This document shows positions 18,019-26,193 of a stretch of 64,000 nucleotides of DNA, piece after piece. The translations under genes and the position numbers were made by a program. The notes below the pieces were generated by a model. That model was not told the DNA's origin and did no database searches. It saw nothing but the letters and a program-made list of their open reading frames with translations. Source of the DNA: Pseudomonas sp. FP453 (GTDB taxonomy: Bacteria; Pseudomonadota; Gammaproteobacteria; Pseudomonadales; Pseudomonadaceae); the NCBI RefSeq assembly GCF_030687495.1, contig NZ_CP117435.1, forward strand, positions 3,290,501 through 3,354,500. The letters are read 5' to 3'. Numbering within the stretch: the stretch's first letter is position 1; each line of letters opens with the position of its first letter.

Positions 18019-18864
18019 ATGCCTAACACCGATCTCGCCACCACGTTCAGCGGCCAATACTTTGTCGTCACCGGCAGCACCCAAGGCCTCGGCGCCGCTG
18101 TCGCGCATACCCTGGCGCAGCGCGGCGCCGCCGGCCTGATCATCTGCGGGCGGCGCCGCGCCCAGGGCGAGGAGCAGGTGCGGCAGTTGGCCCAGCTGGA
18201 TTGCCAGGCGTTTTTCGTCGAGGCGGACCTGGAGAAGGTCGAGGATTGCCGGGCGATCATCGACGCGGCGCGCACCCACTTCGGCACCTTGCACGGCTTG
18301 GTGAACTGCGCCGGCATGTCGGATCGCGGCACCATCCTCGACACCTCGCCGGAGCTGTTCGACAAGCTGTTTGCGGTGAATGTGCGGGCGCCATTTTTCC
18401 TTATGCAGGAAGCGCTGAAGTTGATGATCAGTAAAGGTGTGGAAGGCGCTGTGGTGAATATCCAGAGCGTCACCGGGCATGGCGGGCAATCCTTCTTGAG
18501 CGCGTATGCGGCGTCGAAGGGCGCGCTGGCGATCCTCACCAAGAACGTCGCGTTCAGTGCGCTGCGCAACCGTATCCGCGTCAACGGTTTGAACATCGGA
18601 TGGATGGACACGCCCCACGAAGACGACATCCAGCGCCAGTACCACGGCGCCCAGGACGGCTGGCTGGCAGAGGCCGAAAGCGCACAGCCGTTCGGACGCC
18701 TGCTCAAGCCCGAGGAAGTGGCGCGCAGCGTGGCGTTTTTGCTGTCCAGCGAATCGGGGATGATGACCGGCTCGGTGATCGACCTGGAACAAGGCGTGGT
18801 CGGCTGCACCGACGGCGGCAGCCCACAACCGCACCAGGCCTTGAGCCTGCCAGGGGGTGTGTGA
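18019..18864 (+). CDS. Short-chain dehydrogenase/reductase
   Basis: 281 residues, classical SDR. Cofactor motif TGSTQGLGAAVA (variant of TGxxxGxG), NCAG for NNAG, catalytic Ser in NIQSVTGHGG and YAASKGALAILTKN with the YxxxK pair. The acidic EADLE position is compatible with NAD preference. Start at 18019 follows AGGAGA. Its stop overlaps the next start (TGATG), so it is coupled to the dioxygenase-like gene. Probably a polyol or sugar oxidoreductase in the same pathway as the IolG-like enzyme. Confidence 0.85.
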   Translation: MPNTDLATTFSGQYFVVTGSTQGLGAAVAHTLAQRGAAGLIICGRRRAQGEEQVRQLAQLDCQAFFVEADLEKVEDCRAIIDAARTHFGTLHGLVNCAGMSDRGTILDTSPELFDKLFAVNVRAPFFLMQEALKLMISKGVEGAVVNIQSVTGHGGQSFLSAYAASKGALAILTKNVAFSALRNRIRVNGLNIGWMDTPHEDDIQRQYHGAQDGWLAEAESAQPFGRLLKPEEVARSVAFLLSSESGMMTGSVIDLEQGVVGCTDGGSPQPHQALSLPGGV

Positions 18865-19988
18865 TGTCGGCGTTTGTCAGCGCTGAGGCCGTGTGCCTGG
18901 CGGACTTCAGCCAGCTTTGTGCGCAACAGGCGCGGGCCGAGGATTACCCGCTGTGCCAGGAGGTGCTGAGCAATGTGCCGATCTATCAGGCCCAAACCCT
19001 GCGCAACAGCGACCGCCGCAGCGTGATGAACGAACTGCACCGGCTGTTCCGTGACGGGCCGGGGGTGATGGTGGTGCGCCGGGCCTATGAAGATTTGGAA
19101 GTGGTGGACCGGCACAGCCAGGTGTTCGAGGCGATCTTTGCCAATGAGGCCGCTCAAGGCGTGGCCGCCGACCACTTTGCCAAGGCGGGCAGCAACGGGC
19201 GCATCTGGAACTCGTTGCAGAAGGCCGCGTTGCAGTCGCCCGAGTCGTTTGTCGAGTACTACGCCAACCCGCTGCTGGGGCTGATTGCCGAAGCGTGGCT
19301 GGGGCCGAGTTTTCAGGTCACGGCGCAGGTCAACGTGGTGCATCCCGGCGGCCAGGCGCAGCAGCCGCACCGGGATTACCACCTGGGTTTCCAGACCAAT
19401 GACGTGGTGGAACGCTTTCCCCTGCCGTTGCACGTGCTGTCCCAGTATCTGACGCTGCAAGGCGCGGTAGCCCACACGGATATGCCACTGGAAACCGGGC
19501 CGACCCAACTGCTGCCGTTCTCCCAGCAATACGCCCTGGGTTACCTGGCGTGGCGCCGCGAAGAGTTTATCGACTACTTCCAGCAACACGCCGTGCAGTT
19601 GCCGCTGAACAAGGGCGACCTGCTGTTCTTCAACCCGGCGCTGTTCCATGCCGCCGGCACCAACCGCACCGCCGACCGCCAGCGCATGGCCAACCTGCTG
19701 CAAATTTCCTCGGCGTTCGGCAAACCCATGGAAGCCCTCGACCGCGACCGCATGATGCTCGCGGTGTACCCAGCGTTGCTGGCCAATCCGTCCCTGGATG
19801 TCGAGGCCGTGATCGCTTGTACGGCGGACGGTTATGCCTTCCCCACCAACCTCGACACCGACCCACCGCTCAAAGGCCTGGCCCCGCAAACCGGGCAACA
19901 ACTGATGCAACAGGCACTCAGCGAAGGCTGGCCGCCCTCGGACTTTGCCGCGGCGGTGGCGCAGATGCGCGCCAAGCGCCAGGCCTGA
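18864..19988 (+). CDS. Phytanoyl-CoA dioxygenase (PhyH) family protein
   Basis: 374 residues, Fe(II)/2-oxoglutarate oxygenase fold. Iron-binding triad candidates: H and D in QPHRDYHLGF, and the distal His in FFNPALFHAAGTNRT, whose Arg may bind 2-oxoglutarate. The start ATG overlaps the SDR stop; a longer frame from 18600 runs inside the SDR gene and is rejected. PhyH proteins are often found with sugar/inositol catabolic genes, but the substrate is unknown here. Confidence 0.8.
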   Translation: MSAFVSAEAVCLADFSQLCAQQARAEDYPLCQEVLSNVPIYQAQTLRNSDRRSVMNELHRLFRDGPGVMVVRRAYEDLEVVDRHSQVFEAIFANEAAQGVAADHFAKAGSNGRIWNSLQKAALQSPESFVEYYANPLLGLIAEAWLGPSFQVTAQVNVVHPGGQAQQPHRDYHLGFQTNDVVERFPLPLHVLSQYLTLQGAVAHTDMPLETGPTQLLPFSQQYALGYLAWRREEFIDYFQQHAVQLPLNKGDLLFFNPALFHAAGTNRTADRQRMANLLQISSAFGKPMEALDRDRMMLAVYPALLANPSLDVEAVIACTADGYAFPTNLDTDPPLKGLAPQTGQQLMQQALSEGWPPSDFAAAVAQMRAKRQA

Positions 19989-20031
19989 ATCACCCCTGCT
20001 TTAACAACAACAATAACAGCGGAGCAAAACC

Positions 20032-20955
20032 ATGAAGAAGCACCTCCTTGCGGCACTGTTTACCCTCGCCGTCACACCGTGGGCGCTGGCCGATATCCGT
20101 ATCGGCGTGAGCATCGCCCAAGTCGATGATGTATTCCTCGCGCAGATGCGCGACTACATGGCCGCCCACGCCAAGGAGTTGCCCGGCGTGACCCTGCAAT
20201 TCGAAGATGCCCAGGGCGATGTGGTGCGCCAGCTCAACCAGGTGCAGAACTTCACCGCCCAGGGCATGGATGCGATCATCGTCAACCCGGTGGACACTGC
20301 CGCCACGGCGAAGATGAGCAGCAACGCCCAGCAGGCCAAGACCCCGCTGGTCTACGTCAACCGCCGCCCGGATGCCCAGCAACTGCCGCCGGGTGTCGGT
20401 TATGTGGGCTCGGATGAGGTCAAGGCCGGGGAGATCCAGATGCGCTACCTGGCCGAGAAAATGGGTGGCAAGGGCAACCTGGCGATCATGCTCGGGCTGC
20501 TGTCCAACAACGCCACCCACAACCGCACACTGGGGGTGAAGACCGTGCTCAAGGAGTACCCGGATATCAAGATCGTCGAAGAACAAACTGCGGAATGGCA
20601 GCGCAACAAGGCAATCGACCTGATGAACAACTGGATCGTCTCCGGGCGCAAGATCGACGCAGTGGCGGCGAACGCCGATGAAATGGCGATTGGCGCCGCC
20701 ATGGCCATCAGCCAGGCCGGCATGCAACCGGGCAAGGACATCCTCGTGGCCGGCAGCGACGGCGGCCCAGCCGGGTTGGACGCGGTGAAAAAGGGCCAAC
20801 TGCTGGTGACGGTGTACCAGGACAACAAGGGCCAGGCGGTGGGCTCGATTGATCTGGCGGTGAAGATGGTGAAGAAGGAACCGTACACGGCTGAACTGAC
20901 GATTCCGTATCAGCAGATCACCAAGGACAACTACCAGGCGTTCCTCAACCCCTAA
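20032..20955 (+). CDS. Periplasmic sugar-binding protein (ribose/inositol type), orphan
   Basis: 307 residues with a signal peptide (MKKHLLAALFTLAVTPWALA) and a two-lobed Peripla_BP_4 fold: IGVSIAQVDDVFLAQM, DAIIVNPVDTAATAKM, YVNRRPDA, GYVGSDEVKAGEIQ, ANADEMAIGAAMAI, VAGSDGGPAGLDAVKKG. It would feed an ABC sugar importer, but no ABC ATPase or permease follows; the next gene is an unrelated MAPEG protein on the other strand. AACAACAACAATAACA (20003-20018) upstream resembles a Crc site. Same strand and 43 bp after the PhyH-like gene. Confidence 0.88.
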   Translation: MKKHLLAALFTLAVTPWALADIRIGVSIAQVDDVFLAQMRDYMAAHAKELPGVTLQFEDAQGDVVRQLNQVQNFTAQGMDAIIVNPVDTAATAKMSSNAQQAKTPLVYVNRRPDAQQLPPGVGYVGSDEVKAGEIQMRYLAEKMGGKGNLAIMLGLLSNNATHNRTLGVKTVLKEYPDIKIVEEQTAEWQRNKAIDLMNNWIVSGRKIDAVAANADEMAIGAAMAISQAGMQPGKDILVAGSDGGPAGLDAVKKGQLLVTVYQDNKGQAVGSIDLAVKMVKKEPYTAELTIPYQQITKDNYQAFLNP

Positions 20956-21523
20956 GCTCGAACGCTCCCACATCTTGACTTGTGAACCCGCTCAAATGTG
21001 GGAGCTGGCTTGCCTGCGATGACGGCAGCACTGGCAACATCTCTACCAGCAGCTCCGCCGCCATCGTAGCCTCGCCAAGGCTCGACAACTCCCACACTTG
21101 ATCGGTGGTGTTCTCCACAATCCTGGCTCCGAGGCCGAACAGGCATGCCACACCCACGCCATAGGCCAGGGTGCGCCAGGGTTGCCATCCCATCAGATAC
21201 GCCAAGGTATGCACCACCCGCGCCAAGGTGAACACACCGAACAGCCACAGGGTCGCAGCGCTGTCAATCTGCTGCGCGACACACAACCCGCCCAGTACAA
21301 AAAACAGCGGGATATTTTCCAGGTCATTCGCCCACGCCTTCGTCGCCCTGCCGACTTGCGGCAGCTCCTCGCGCTGCGCGCTGCGCTTGAAAAACGCCGC
21401 ATCCTCACGATTGGTAAACGCCCGCCCCCGTAGACGGAAATATCCCTGATAACAGGAAATCGCGAACATCTTCAGACACAGCACCAACACGCATACCGCA
21501 TAGGCCGGTAAAAGATCATTCAT
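20945..21523 (-). CDS. MAPEG-family membrane protein with REP-encoded tail
   Basis: The first about 140 residues form a four-helix MAPEG protein (LRGRAFTNREDAAFFKRSAQ and RATKAWANDLENIPLFFVLGG are the family-conserved parts), a glutathione-linked membrane enzyme group of mostly unknown bacterial function. From about residue 143 (VWELSSLGEATMAAEL...) to 192 the frame reads through the REPIN at 20998-21096. Family members normally end near 130-145 residues, so the tail is an acquired extension. Overlaps the DUF2834 gene by 8 bp upstream and the binding-protein gene by 11 bp at the 3' end. Confidence 0.82.
   Translation of the reverse strand: MNDLLPAYAVCVLVLCLKMFAISCYQGYFRLRGRAFTNREDAAFFKRSAQREELPQVGRATKAWANDLENIPLFFVLGGLCVAQQIDSAATLWLFGVFTLARVVHTLAYLMGWQPWRTLAYGVGVACLFGLGARIVENTTDQVWELSSLGEATMAAELLVEMLPVLPSSQASQLPHLSGFTSQDVGAFELRG
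20998..21096. repeat. REPIN overlapping the MAPEG reading frame
   Basis: Left unit TGTGGGAGCTGGCTTGCCTGCGATG; right unit reads GCCATCGTAGCCTCGCCAAGG then CTCGACAACTCCCACA. The halves are of the two different stem classes. It supplies the last roughly 50 codons of the MAPEG frame. Confidence 0.8.
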
Positions 21524-21812
21524 CCCTGAACCCCTTCACCACGATGTAAAGCATCGGCCCCACCGACACAAACACCGCCGTCAGCAAGATATAAGGTAGC
21601 GCCGAGCGCCCTCGCCCACGCGCATCCCGATACATCCACACACACGCCAGCGCCGCCATCAAATACAGGTCAATCACCACCTGCGCCGTGTCCGGCCGTG
21701 CCATCAATTCCCGCCCAAACGCCAGCAGCGACTGCTCGGCCGTCAGCATCGTGAACAGGGTATACAGGGTAAATCCCAGCAAACCGGCCAGGGCTATGTA
21801 GGGTCTTTTCAT
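21516..21812 (-). CDS. DUF2834-type small membrane protein
   Basis: 98 residues with three membrane helices (YIALAGLLGFTLYTLFTM, VVIDLYLMAALACVWMY, LPYILLTAVFVSVGPMLYIVV). Start at 21812 follows AAGGACG. Stop overlaps the MAPEG start by 8 bp, so the two form a coupled operon, divergent from the XRE regulator. Function unknown. Confidence 0.75.
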   Translation of the reverse strand: MKRPYIALAGLLGFTLYTLFTMLTAEQSLLAFGRELMARPDTAQVVIDLYLMAALACVWMYRDARGRGRSALPYILLTAVFVSVGPMLYIVVKGFRDE

Positions 21813-21869
21813 GGTCTCGTCCTTGGAATGATCAAGGCCCACGTTAGTGATAAGGTTGCGCCCCTCGCA

Positions 21870-21886
21870 ATGACCTCGGAGGTCAT
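21870..21886. promoter_or_regulatory. 17-bp palindromic operator
   Basis: ATGACCTC-G-GAGGTCAT, perfect 8-bp arms, ending 9 bp before the XRE/MmyB start codon and 57 bp from the divergent DUF2834 start. Likely bound by the XRE/MmyB protein to control itself and the divergent operon. Confidence 0.65.
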
Positions 21887-21895
21887 GAACCGCTC

Positions 21896-22684
21896 ATGGA
21901 CAACCCTGCTACCGCCGGCGAACAGCTGCGCCAATTGCGCCGCCAGGCCAAGCTCAGCCAACTCGACCTGGCCCTGATCACCGGGGTTTCCCAGCGCCAT
22001 CTCAGTTGCCTTGAAACCGGCCGCGCCAAACCCAGCCCGGCCACGTTGCACAATCTGCTGACAGCGTTGGAAACGCCGCTGGAGCAGTGCAACCGCGTCT
22101 TCCTCGCCGCCGGTTTCGCCCCGCGCTACGGCGCCACGCCGCTTGACGCGCCGTCCATGACGGCGATTCGCGAAGCCGTCAGCCATGTGCTGCACGCCAA
22201 CAATCCCGCGCCGGCGATCCTGCTGGGCAGCCAGTGGGAGGTGTTGGCCGCCAACGCGAGTACCAGCGTGTTGTTTGGCTTGGTGGGCATCCCGCCTGAT
22301 GCGGCCGCTGGCTTGAACCTGCTGGGCACCCTGCTGCAACCCGGCGGCCTCGGCGATCACCTGATCAATAGCGAAGAGATCCGCACCCTCGCCTGGCAAC
22401 GGGCTACCCGCGAAGCATTGAGCAATCCCGGGCTGGCGGCCTTACTCGCAGATTTACCCGCGCCAACGGGCAGCGAGCTGCCACGGGAAATGCCGCCCCT
22501 GGTGCTGACCCGCATCCGCTCAAGCCAGGGCGAGCTGAACTTCCTGTCCACCTTCACCACCTTTGGCATGCCCCAGGACATCACCCTCACCTCCTTGCGT
22601 ATCGAACATCTGATTCCAGCCGACCCACACACCTGGCAGATAATGCGCACCGCCTATGCGGACTATTCGGCGCTGGTTTTGTGA
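21896..22684 (+). CDS. XRE-family regulator with MmyB-like ligand domain
   Basis: 262 residues. N-terminal helix-turn-helix (GEQLRQLRRQAKLSQLDLALITGVSQRHLSCLETGRAKPS, about 9-47) and a C-terminal MmyB-like PAS-related domain (about 95-262; LLGSQWEVLAANAS, and the terminal FSTFGMPQDITLTSLRIEHLIPAD-type segment). Divergent from the DUF2834/MAPEG pair, which it probably represses through the palindrome at 21870-21886. The ligand is unknown; some relatives bind fatty acids. Confidence 0.87.
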   Translation: MDNPATAGEQLRQLRRQAKLSQLDLALITGVSQRHLSCLETGRAKPSPATLHNLLTALETPLEQCNRVFLAAGFAPRYGATPLDAPSMTAIREAVSHVLHANNPAPAILLGSQWEVLAANASTSVLFGLVGIPPDAAAGLNLLGTLLQPGGLGDHLINSEEIRTLAWQRATREALSNPGLAALLADLPAPTGSELPREMPPLVLTRIRSSQGELNFLSTFTTFGMPQDITLTSLRIEHLIPADPHTWQIMRTAYADYSALVL

Positions 22685-22741
22685 AATATCTGTACGTAGA
22701 CTGCCGCCATACCCCCACTTGAAGGCGGCGAAAAAAACGTG

Positions 22742-24440
22742 ATGCAAGTAACCGAAGTCTCCATTGCCCAATTGCGCGCTGCGCTGGAATCCGGCCAGAC
22801 CACGGCCGTTGAACTGGTCCAGGCGTACCTCGCGCGGATCGAAGCCTATGACGGCCCGCAGACCGCCACCGCGTTGAACACCGTGGTCGTGCGCAACCCG
22901 CAAGCCCTTGAAGAAGCCCAGGCGTCCGATGCGCGCCGGGCCAGGGGCGCAACCTTGGGGCCATTGGATGGCATTCCGTACACCGCCAAAGACAGCTACC
23001 TGGTCAAGGGCCTGACGGCAGCATCCGGCAGCCCGGCCTTTGCCAAGCTGGTCGCGCACCGCGATGCCTTCACCATCGAGCGCCTGCGTGCCGGTGGGGC
23101 GATCTGCCTGGGCAAGACCAATATGCCGCCGATGGCCAACGGCGGCATGCAGCGCGGGCGTGTATGGCCGCGCCGAAAGCCCCTACAACGCCAACTACCT
23201 GACCGCACCGTTTGCCTCTGGCTCGTCCAACGGTGCCGGCACCGCCACCGCCGCAAGCTTTGCGGCGTTCGGTTTGGCGGAAGAAACCTGGTCCAGCGGG
23301 CGCGGCCCGGCGTCCAACAATGGCCTGTGTGCCTACACCCCGTCCCGTGGGGTGATTTCGGTACGTGGCAACTGGCCGCTGACGCCAACCATGGACGTGG
23401 TCGTGCCCTACGCGCGCACCATGGCTGACCTGTTGGAAGTGCTCGACGTGGTGGTCGCCGAAGACCCCGACACCCGAGGCGACCTGTGGCGCCTGCAACC
23501 CTGGGTGCCGATCCCCAGCGTCGCGTCGGTACGCCCGTCGTCCTACGCGGAACTGGCGGTGGATGCCGCCGCCCTGACCGGCAAGCGCTTCGGCGTGCCG
23601 CGCATGTACATCAACGCCGATGCCGACGCTGGCACCAGCGAGAAACCCGGCATCGGCGGCCCCACCGGGCAAAAGATCAACACCCGCGCCACGGTGATCG
23701 ACCTGTGGCAGGCCGCGCGCCAAGCGTTGGAAGCGGCCGGTGCCGAAGTCATCGAGGTGGATTTCCCGCTGGTGTCCAACTGCGAAGGCGACCGCCCCGG
23801 CGCACCGACGGTGTTTACCCGTGGCCTGGTGTCCAAGGAATTCCTCCACGACGAGTTGTGGGAATTGTCCGCGTGGGCCTTCGACGATTTCCTGCGTGCC
23901 AACGGCGACCCGAGCCTCAACCGCCTGGCGGATGTGGACGGGCCGAACATCTTCCCCCACGACCCCGGCACCTTGCCTAACCGTGAAGACGACCTCGCCG
24001 CCGGCATGGACGAATACGTGCGCATGGCCGAGCGCGGCATCACCCCGTGGAACGAAATCAGTACCGTGCCCGATGGCCTGCGCGGCCTGGAGCAAACCCG
24101 CCGGCTGGACCTGGAAGACTGGATGGACACGCTTGGCCTCGACGCCGTGCTGTTCCCCACCGTGGCCGACGTGGGCCCGGCGGATGCGGATGTGAACGAA
24201 GCGTCGGCGGACATTGCCTGGAGCAATGGCATCTGGGTGGCCAACGGCAACCTGGCGATCCGCCACCTGGGCGTGCCGACGGTCACCGTGCCGATGGGCG
24301 TGATGGCGGACATTGGCATGCCGGTCGGGCTGACGTTTGCCGGGCGCGCCTATGACGATTCGGCGTTGCTGCGCTTTGCGGCGGCGTTTGAGGCGACGGG
24401 CAGCAAACGCCAGGTACCGCCGCGTACGCCGCCGTTGTAA
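22742..24440 (+). pseudogene. Amidase-signature enzyme, frameshifted
   Basis: Two frames together encode one amidase of about 565 residues. Lys of the Ser-cisSer-Lys triad is in GIPYTAKDSY (first frame). The two serines are in SGSSNGAGTATAAS and ETWSSGRGPAS (second frame). The break is at GGG (23156-23158): removing one G lets ...NGGMQRGVYGRAESPYNANY read through. As written, the first frame stops at 23428 after a nonsense stretch. Related enzymes hydrolyse small amides; no neighbour indicates the substrate. A one-base homopolymer change could be recent mutation or sequencing error. Confidence 0.87.
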
Positions 24441-24461
24441 CAGGCCAGACGCGGTAAAAAA

Positions 24462-24550
24462 TGTGGGAGCGGGCTTGCCCGCGATGGCGGTGGGTCAGTT
24501 GGCAGATCTTTTGCTGAAAGACCGCTATCGCAGGCAAGCCAGCTCCCACA
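24462..24550. repeat. REPIN
   Basis: TGTGGGAGCGGGCTTGCCCGCGATGG ... CGCTATCGCAGGCAAGCCAGCTCCCACA. Left unit has the GCGGGC/GCCCGC stem, right unit the CTGGC/GCAGGC stem. Lies between convergent amidase and CPBP genes. Confidence 0.85.
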
Positions 24551-24570
24551 TTATTTGACCGTATTTCAAA

Positions 24571-25308
24571 TCAGGGGATGTAGGGCACCGCAATCAGCAA
24601 GATCGCCGTGCCATGGGCCACCGCCGCTGGCAACACGCCATAGCGCATGCGCACCAACGCGCACGCCAAGCCTTCGATCAAGGTAAACAGCAACACCGGC
24701 CAACCCAGTTGCGTCACGCTCAACGCCAGGAACGCATGGCACGCCGCAAACGCCACGCCACTGATCAACGCCGCGCGCAGCAGCGTGACGTGTTGTTCCA
24801 GATAGCCCTGCAAAAACCCACGGAACAACACTTCCTCCAGTGCGTTGGCGCCAAACGCCAACACCACCATGCCCGGCAACCACACCCAATAACCATGGAT
24901 AGCCGACGCGTCGATGCCTTGATAAATCCGCAGCGGCACGCCGATCAAGCACCCCACCAGCAGCCCGCACGCCAAGCCAATGCCAGGGCGGCCGAGGGTC
25001 CAGCGGATCAACCGCCACAGGTCCGGCGCGGTGCGGGCCAGCAGCATGATCAGCAGCACCGACAGCCAGCCCAGCATCGCCAGCACAAAGGCATTGGCGC
25101 TGAAGGCGATCTGCACCTCGCTGCCCAATGCCCACATGCCCAACGGTGTCATCACGTCGCGCATCAGCACGAACGCGGCCAGCAGGATCAGGATGCGCAT
25201 GGCCGGCAGCGTCTTGGGCGTCAGCGCAAACCACAGGCCGAACAGCAGCAGGCCGGGGGTCAGGTGGCTGGCGTAGTCGACCAGCACCCACATGCCTTCG
25301 GTGATCAC
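24571..25308 (-). CDS. CPBP-family intramembrane metalloprotease
   Basis: 245 residues, about eight membrane helices. CPBP/Abi motifs: EEVLFRGFLQGYL (EExxxR), FAACHAFLA (FxxxH) and a later His in VAHGTAILL. Bacterial members are linked to bacteriocin self-immunity and membrane protein processing, but the role here is not known. The GTG start overlaps the stop of the DUF6434 gene (GTGA), so the two are coupled. Confidence 0.82.
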   Translation of the reverse strand: MITEGMWVLVDYASHLTPGLLLFGLWFALTPKTLPAMRILILLAAFVLMRDVMTPLGMWALGSEVQIAFSANAFVLAMLGWLSVLLIMLLARTAPDLWRLIRWTLGRPGIGLACGLLVGCLIGVPLRIYQGIDASAIHGYWVWLPGMVVLAFGANALEEVLFRGFLQGYLEQHVTLLRAALISGVAFAACHAFLALSVTQLGWPVLLFTLIEGLACALVRMRYGVLPAAVAHGTAILLIAVPYIP

Positions 25309-25580
25309 ACGCGCAACTCCTGAGGATCAGGGTTGCGGCGCTGCCATTCATCCACGACATCGCCCAGGTTCTTGGCGATATCGTTGCGAATCCAAGCCAT
25401 GAAAGGACGATCGAATTTAAACCCCGGGCCGCAGTGTTCCAGCATGAAGCGGCGCACATTCTGGGTGTTTTTGTAGCCAGGGGTGACGGGTGTGGCGCGG
25501 GTGAGGGTGTCGCTGTGCCAGTCAAAATCCATTTTGTCGCTCGGGCGCGTTGTTTGGGCGATAACATAGCGATGTGCCAT
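25305..25580 (-). CDS. DUF6434-type small protein
   Basis: 91 residues; the conserved core is FDWHSDTLTRATPVTPGYKN ... FMLEHCGPGFKFDRPFMAWI. Relatives carry this block alone or next to a SAP DNA-binding domain. The start is uncertain: ATG at 25580, or the internal ATG giving MDFDWHSD (25532). No enzyme motif. Coupled to the CPBP protease gene downstream. Confidence 0.7.
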   Translation of the reverse strand: MAHRYVIAQTTRPSDKMDFDWHSDTLTRATPVTPGYKNTQNVRRFMLEHCGPGFKFDRPFMAWIRNDIAKNLGDVVDEWQRRNPDPQELRV

Positions 25581-25623
25581 CTAGCCAGGAAGAATCTCCC
25601 AGGATTATTTACTGTGTTAGGAC

Positions 25624-25739
25624 GTCATATATGACCAGTCGCCGCTATCACGCCTAATAATTTCAAGATATTTCAAAATTTCACTTTCTTTAAGCCTGAC
25701 AAATACGGCATGGTTGTACGACGACTAAAGCTGTCGTAT
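25624..25739 (+). promoter_or_regulatory. Control region of the NTF2-like gene
   Basis: Perfect palindrome GTCATATATGAC (25624-25635) and GTTGTACGACGAC (25713-25725) followed by GTCGTA (25733-25738). The 13-mer is identical, in reverse, to 8430-8442 upstream of the ExuT-like transporter. An A-rich Crc-like stretch ACAACAACAAGGAAACA (25747-25763) overlaps the ribosome site. Confidence 0.55.
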
Positions 25740-25766
25740 TCACCCCACAACAACAAGGAAACACCC

Positions 25767-26192
25767 ATGCCCAACGTCAAAGTGTTGATCGGTTTTCTGT
25801 GCCTGTTCAGCGGCTATGTGGCTGCCGCTCCCGCGGAAAAGGACGTGGCCCAAGCGGTCGATCAACTGACCCAGGCCATGCTGCACCTGGACCTCAAGCA
25901 ACTGCATGCGTTGACCTCCGACACGCTCACCTACGGCCACTCCAGCGGCAAGGTGCAGAACAAGGCGCAGTTCATCGCCGACCTGGAAACCCACACCAGC
26001 GCCTTCAAGACCCTGGAAATGCAGAACCAGACCATCACCCTGAACGGCGACACCGCTCTGGTGCGCAACCACTTTCACGCCCTGGCGCTGAACAGCGGCG
26101 TGGAAGTGCCGACCGACATCGACAACTTCCAGGTCTGGCAGAAGCAGCATGGCAAATGGCTGCTGATCGGGCGCCAAGCCTACAAATACTGA
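25767..26192 (+). CDS. Secreted NTF2-like (DUF4440/SnoaL) protein
   Basis: 141 residues: signal peptide (MPNVKVLIGFLCLFSGYVAAA) then an NTF2-like cone fold (VAQAVDQLTQAMLHLDLKQLHALTSDTLTYGHSSGKVQNKAQF... VWQKQHGKWLLIGRQAYKY). Start follows AAGGAA. Family members bind or isomerise small ligands; no catalytic residue can be assigned. The promoter motif shared with the ExuT-like gene suggests joint control with sugar-acid uptake. Confidence 0.75.
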   Translation: MPNVKVLIGFLCLFSGYVAAAPAEKDVAQAVDQLTQAMLHLDLKQLHALTSDTLTYGHSSGKVQNKAQFIADLETHTSAFKTLEMQNQTITLNGDTALVRNHFHALALNSGVEVPTDIDNFQVWQKQHGKWLLIGRQAYKY

Positions 26193-26193
26193 T

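Noticed and set aside
18600..18863. Upstream extension of the PhyH-like protein
   Set aside because: Lies inside the SDR coding region; the ATG overlapping the SDR stop is a typical coupled start.
18006..19910. 634-codon frame antisense to the SDR and PhyH-like genes
   Set aside because: Both genes on the plus strand have clear family motifs and coupled starts; the antisense frame has neither.
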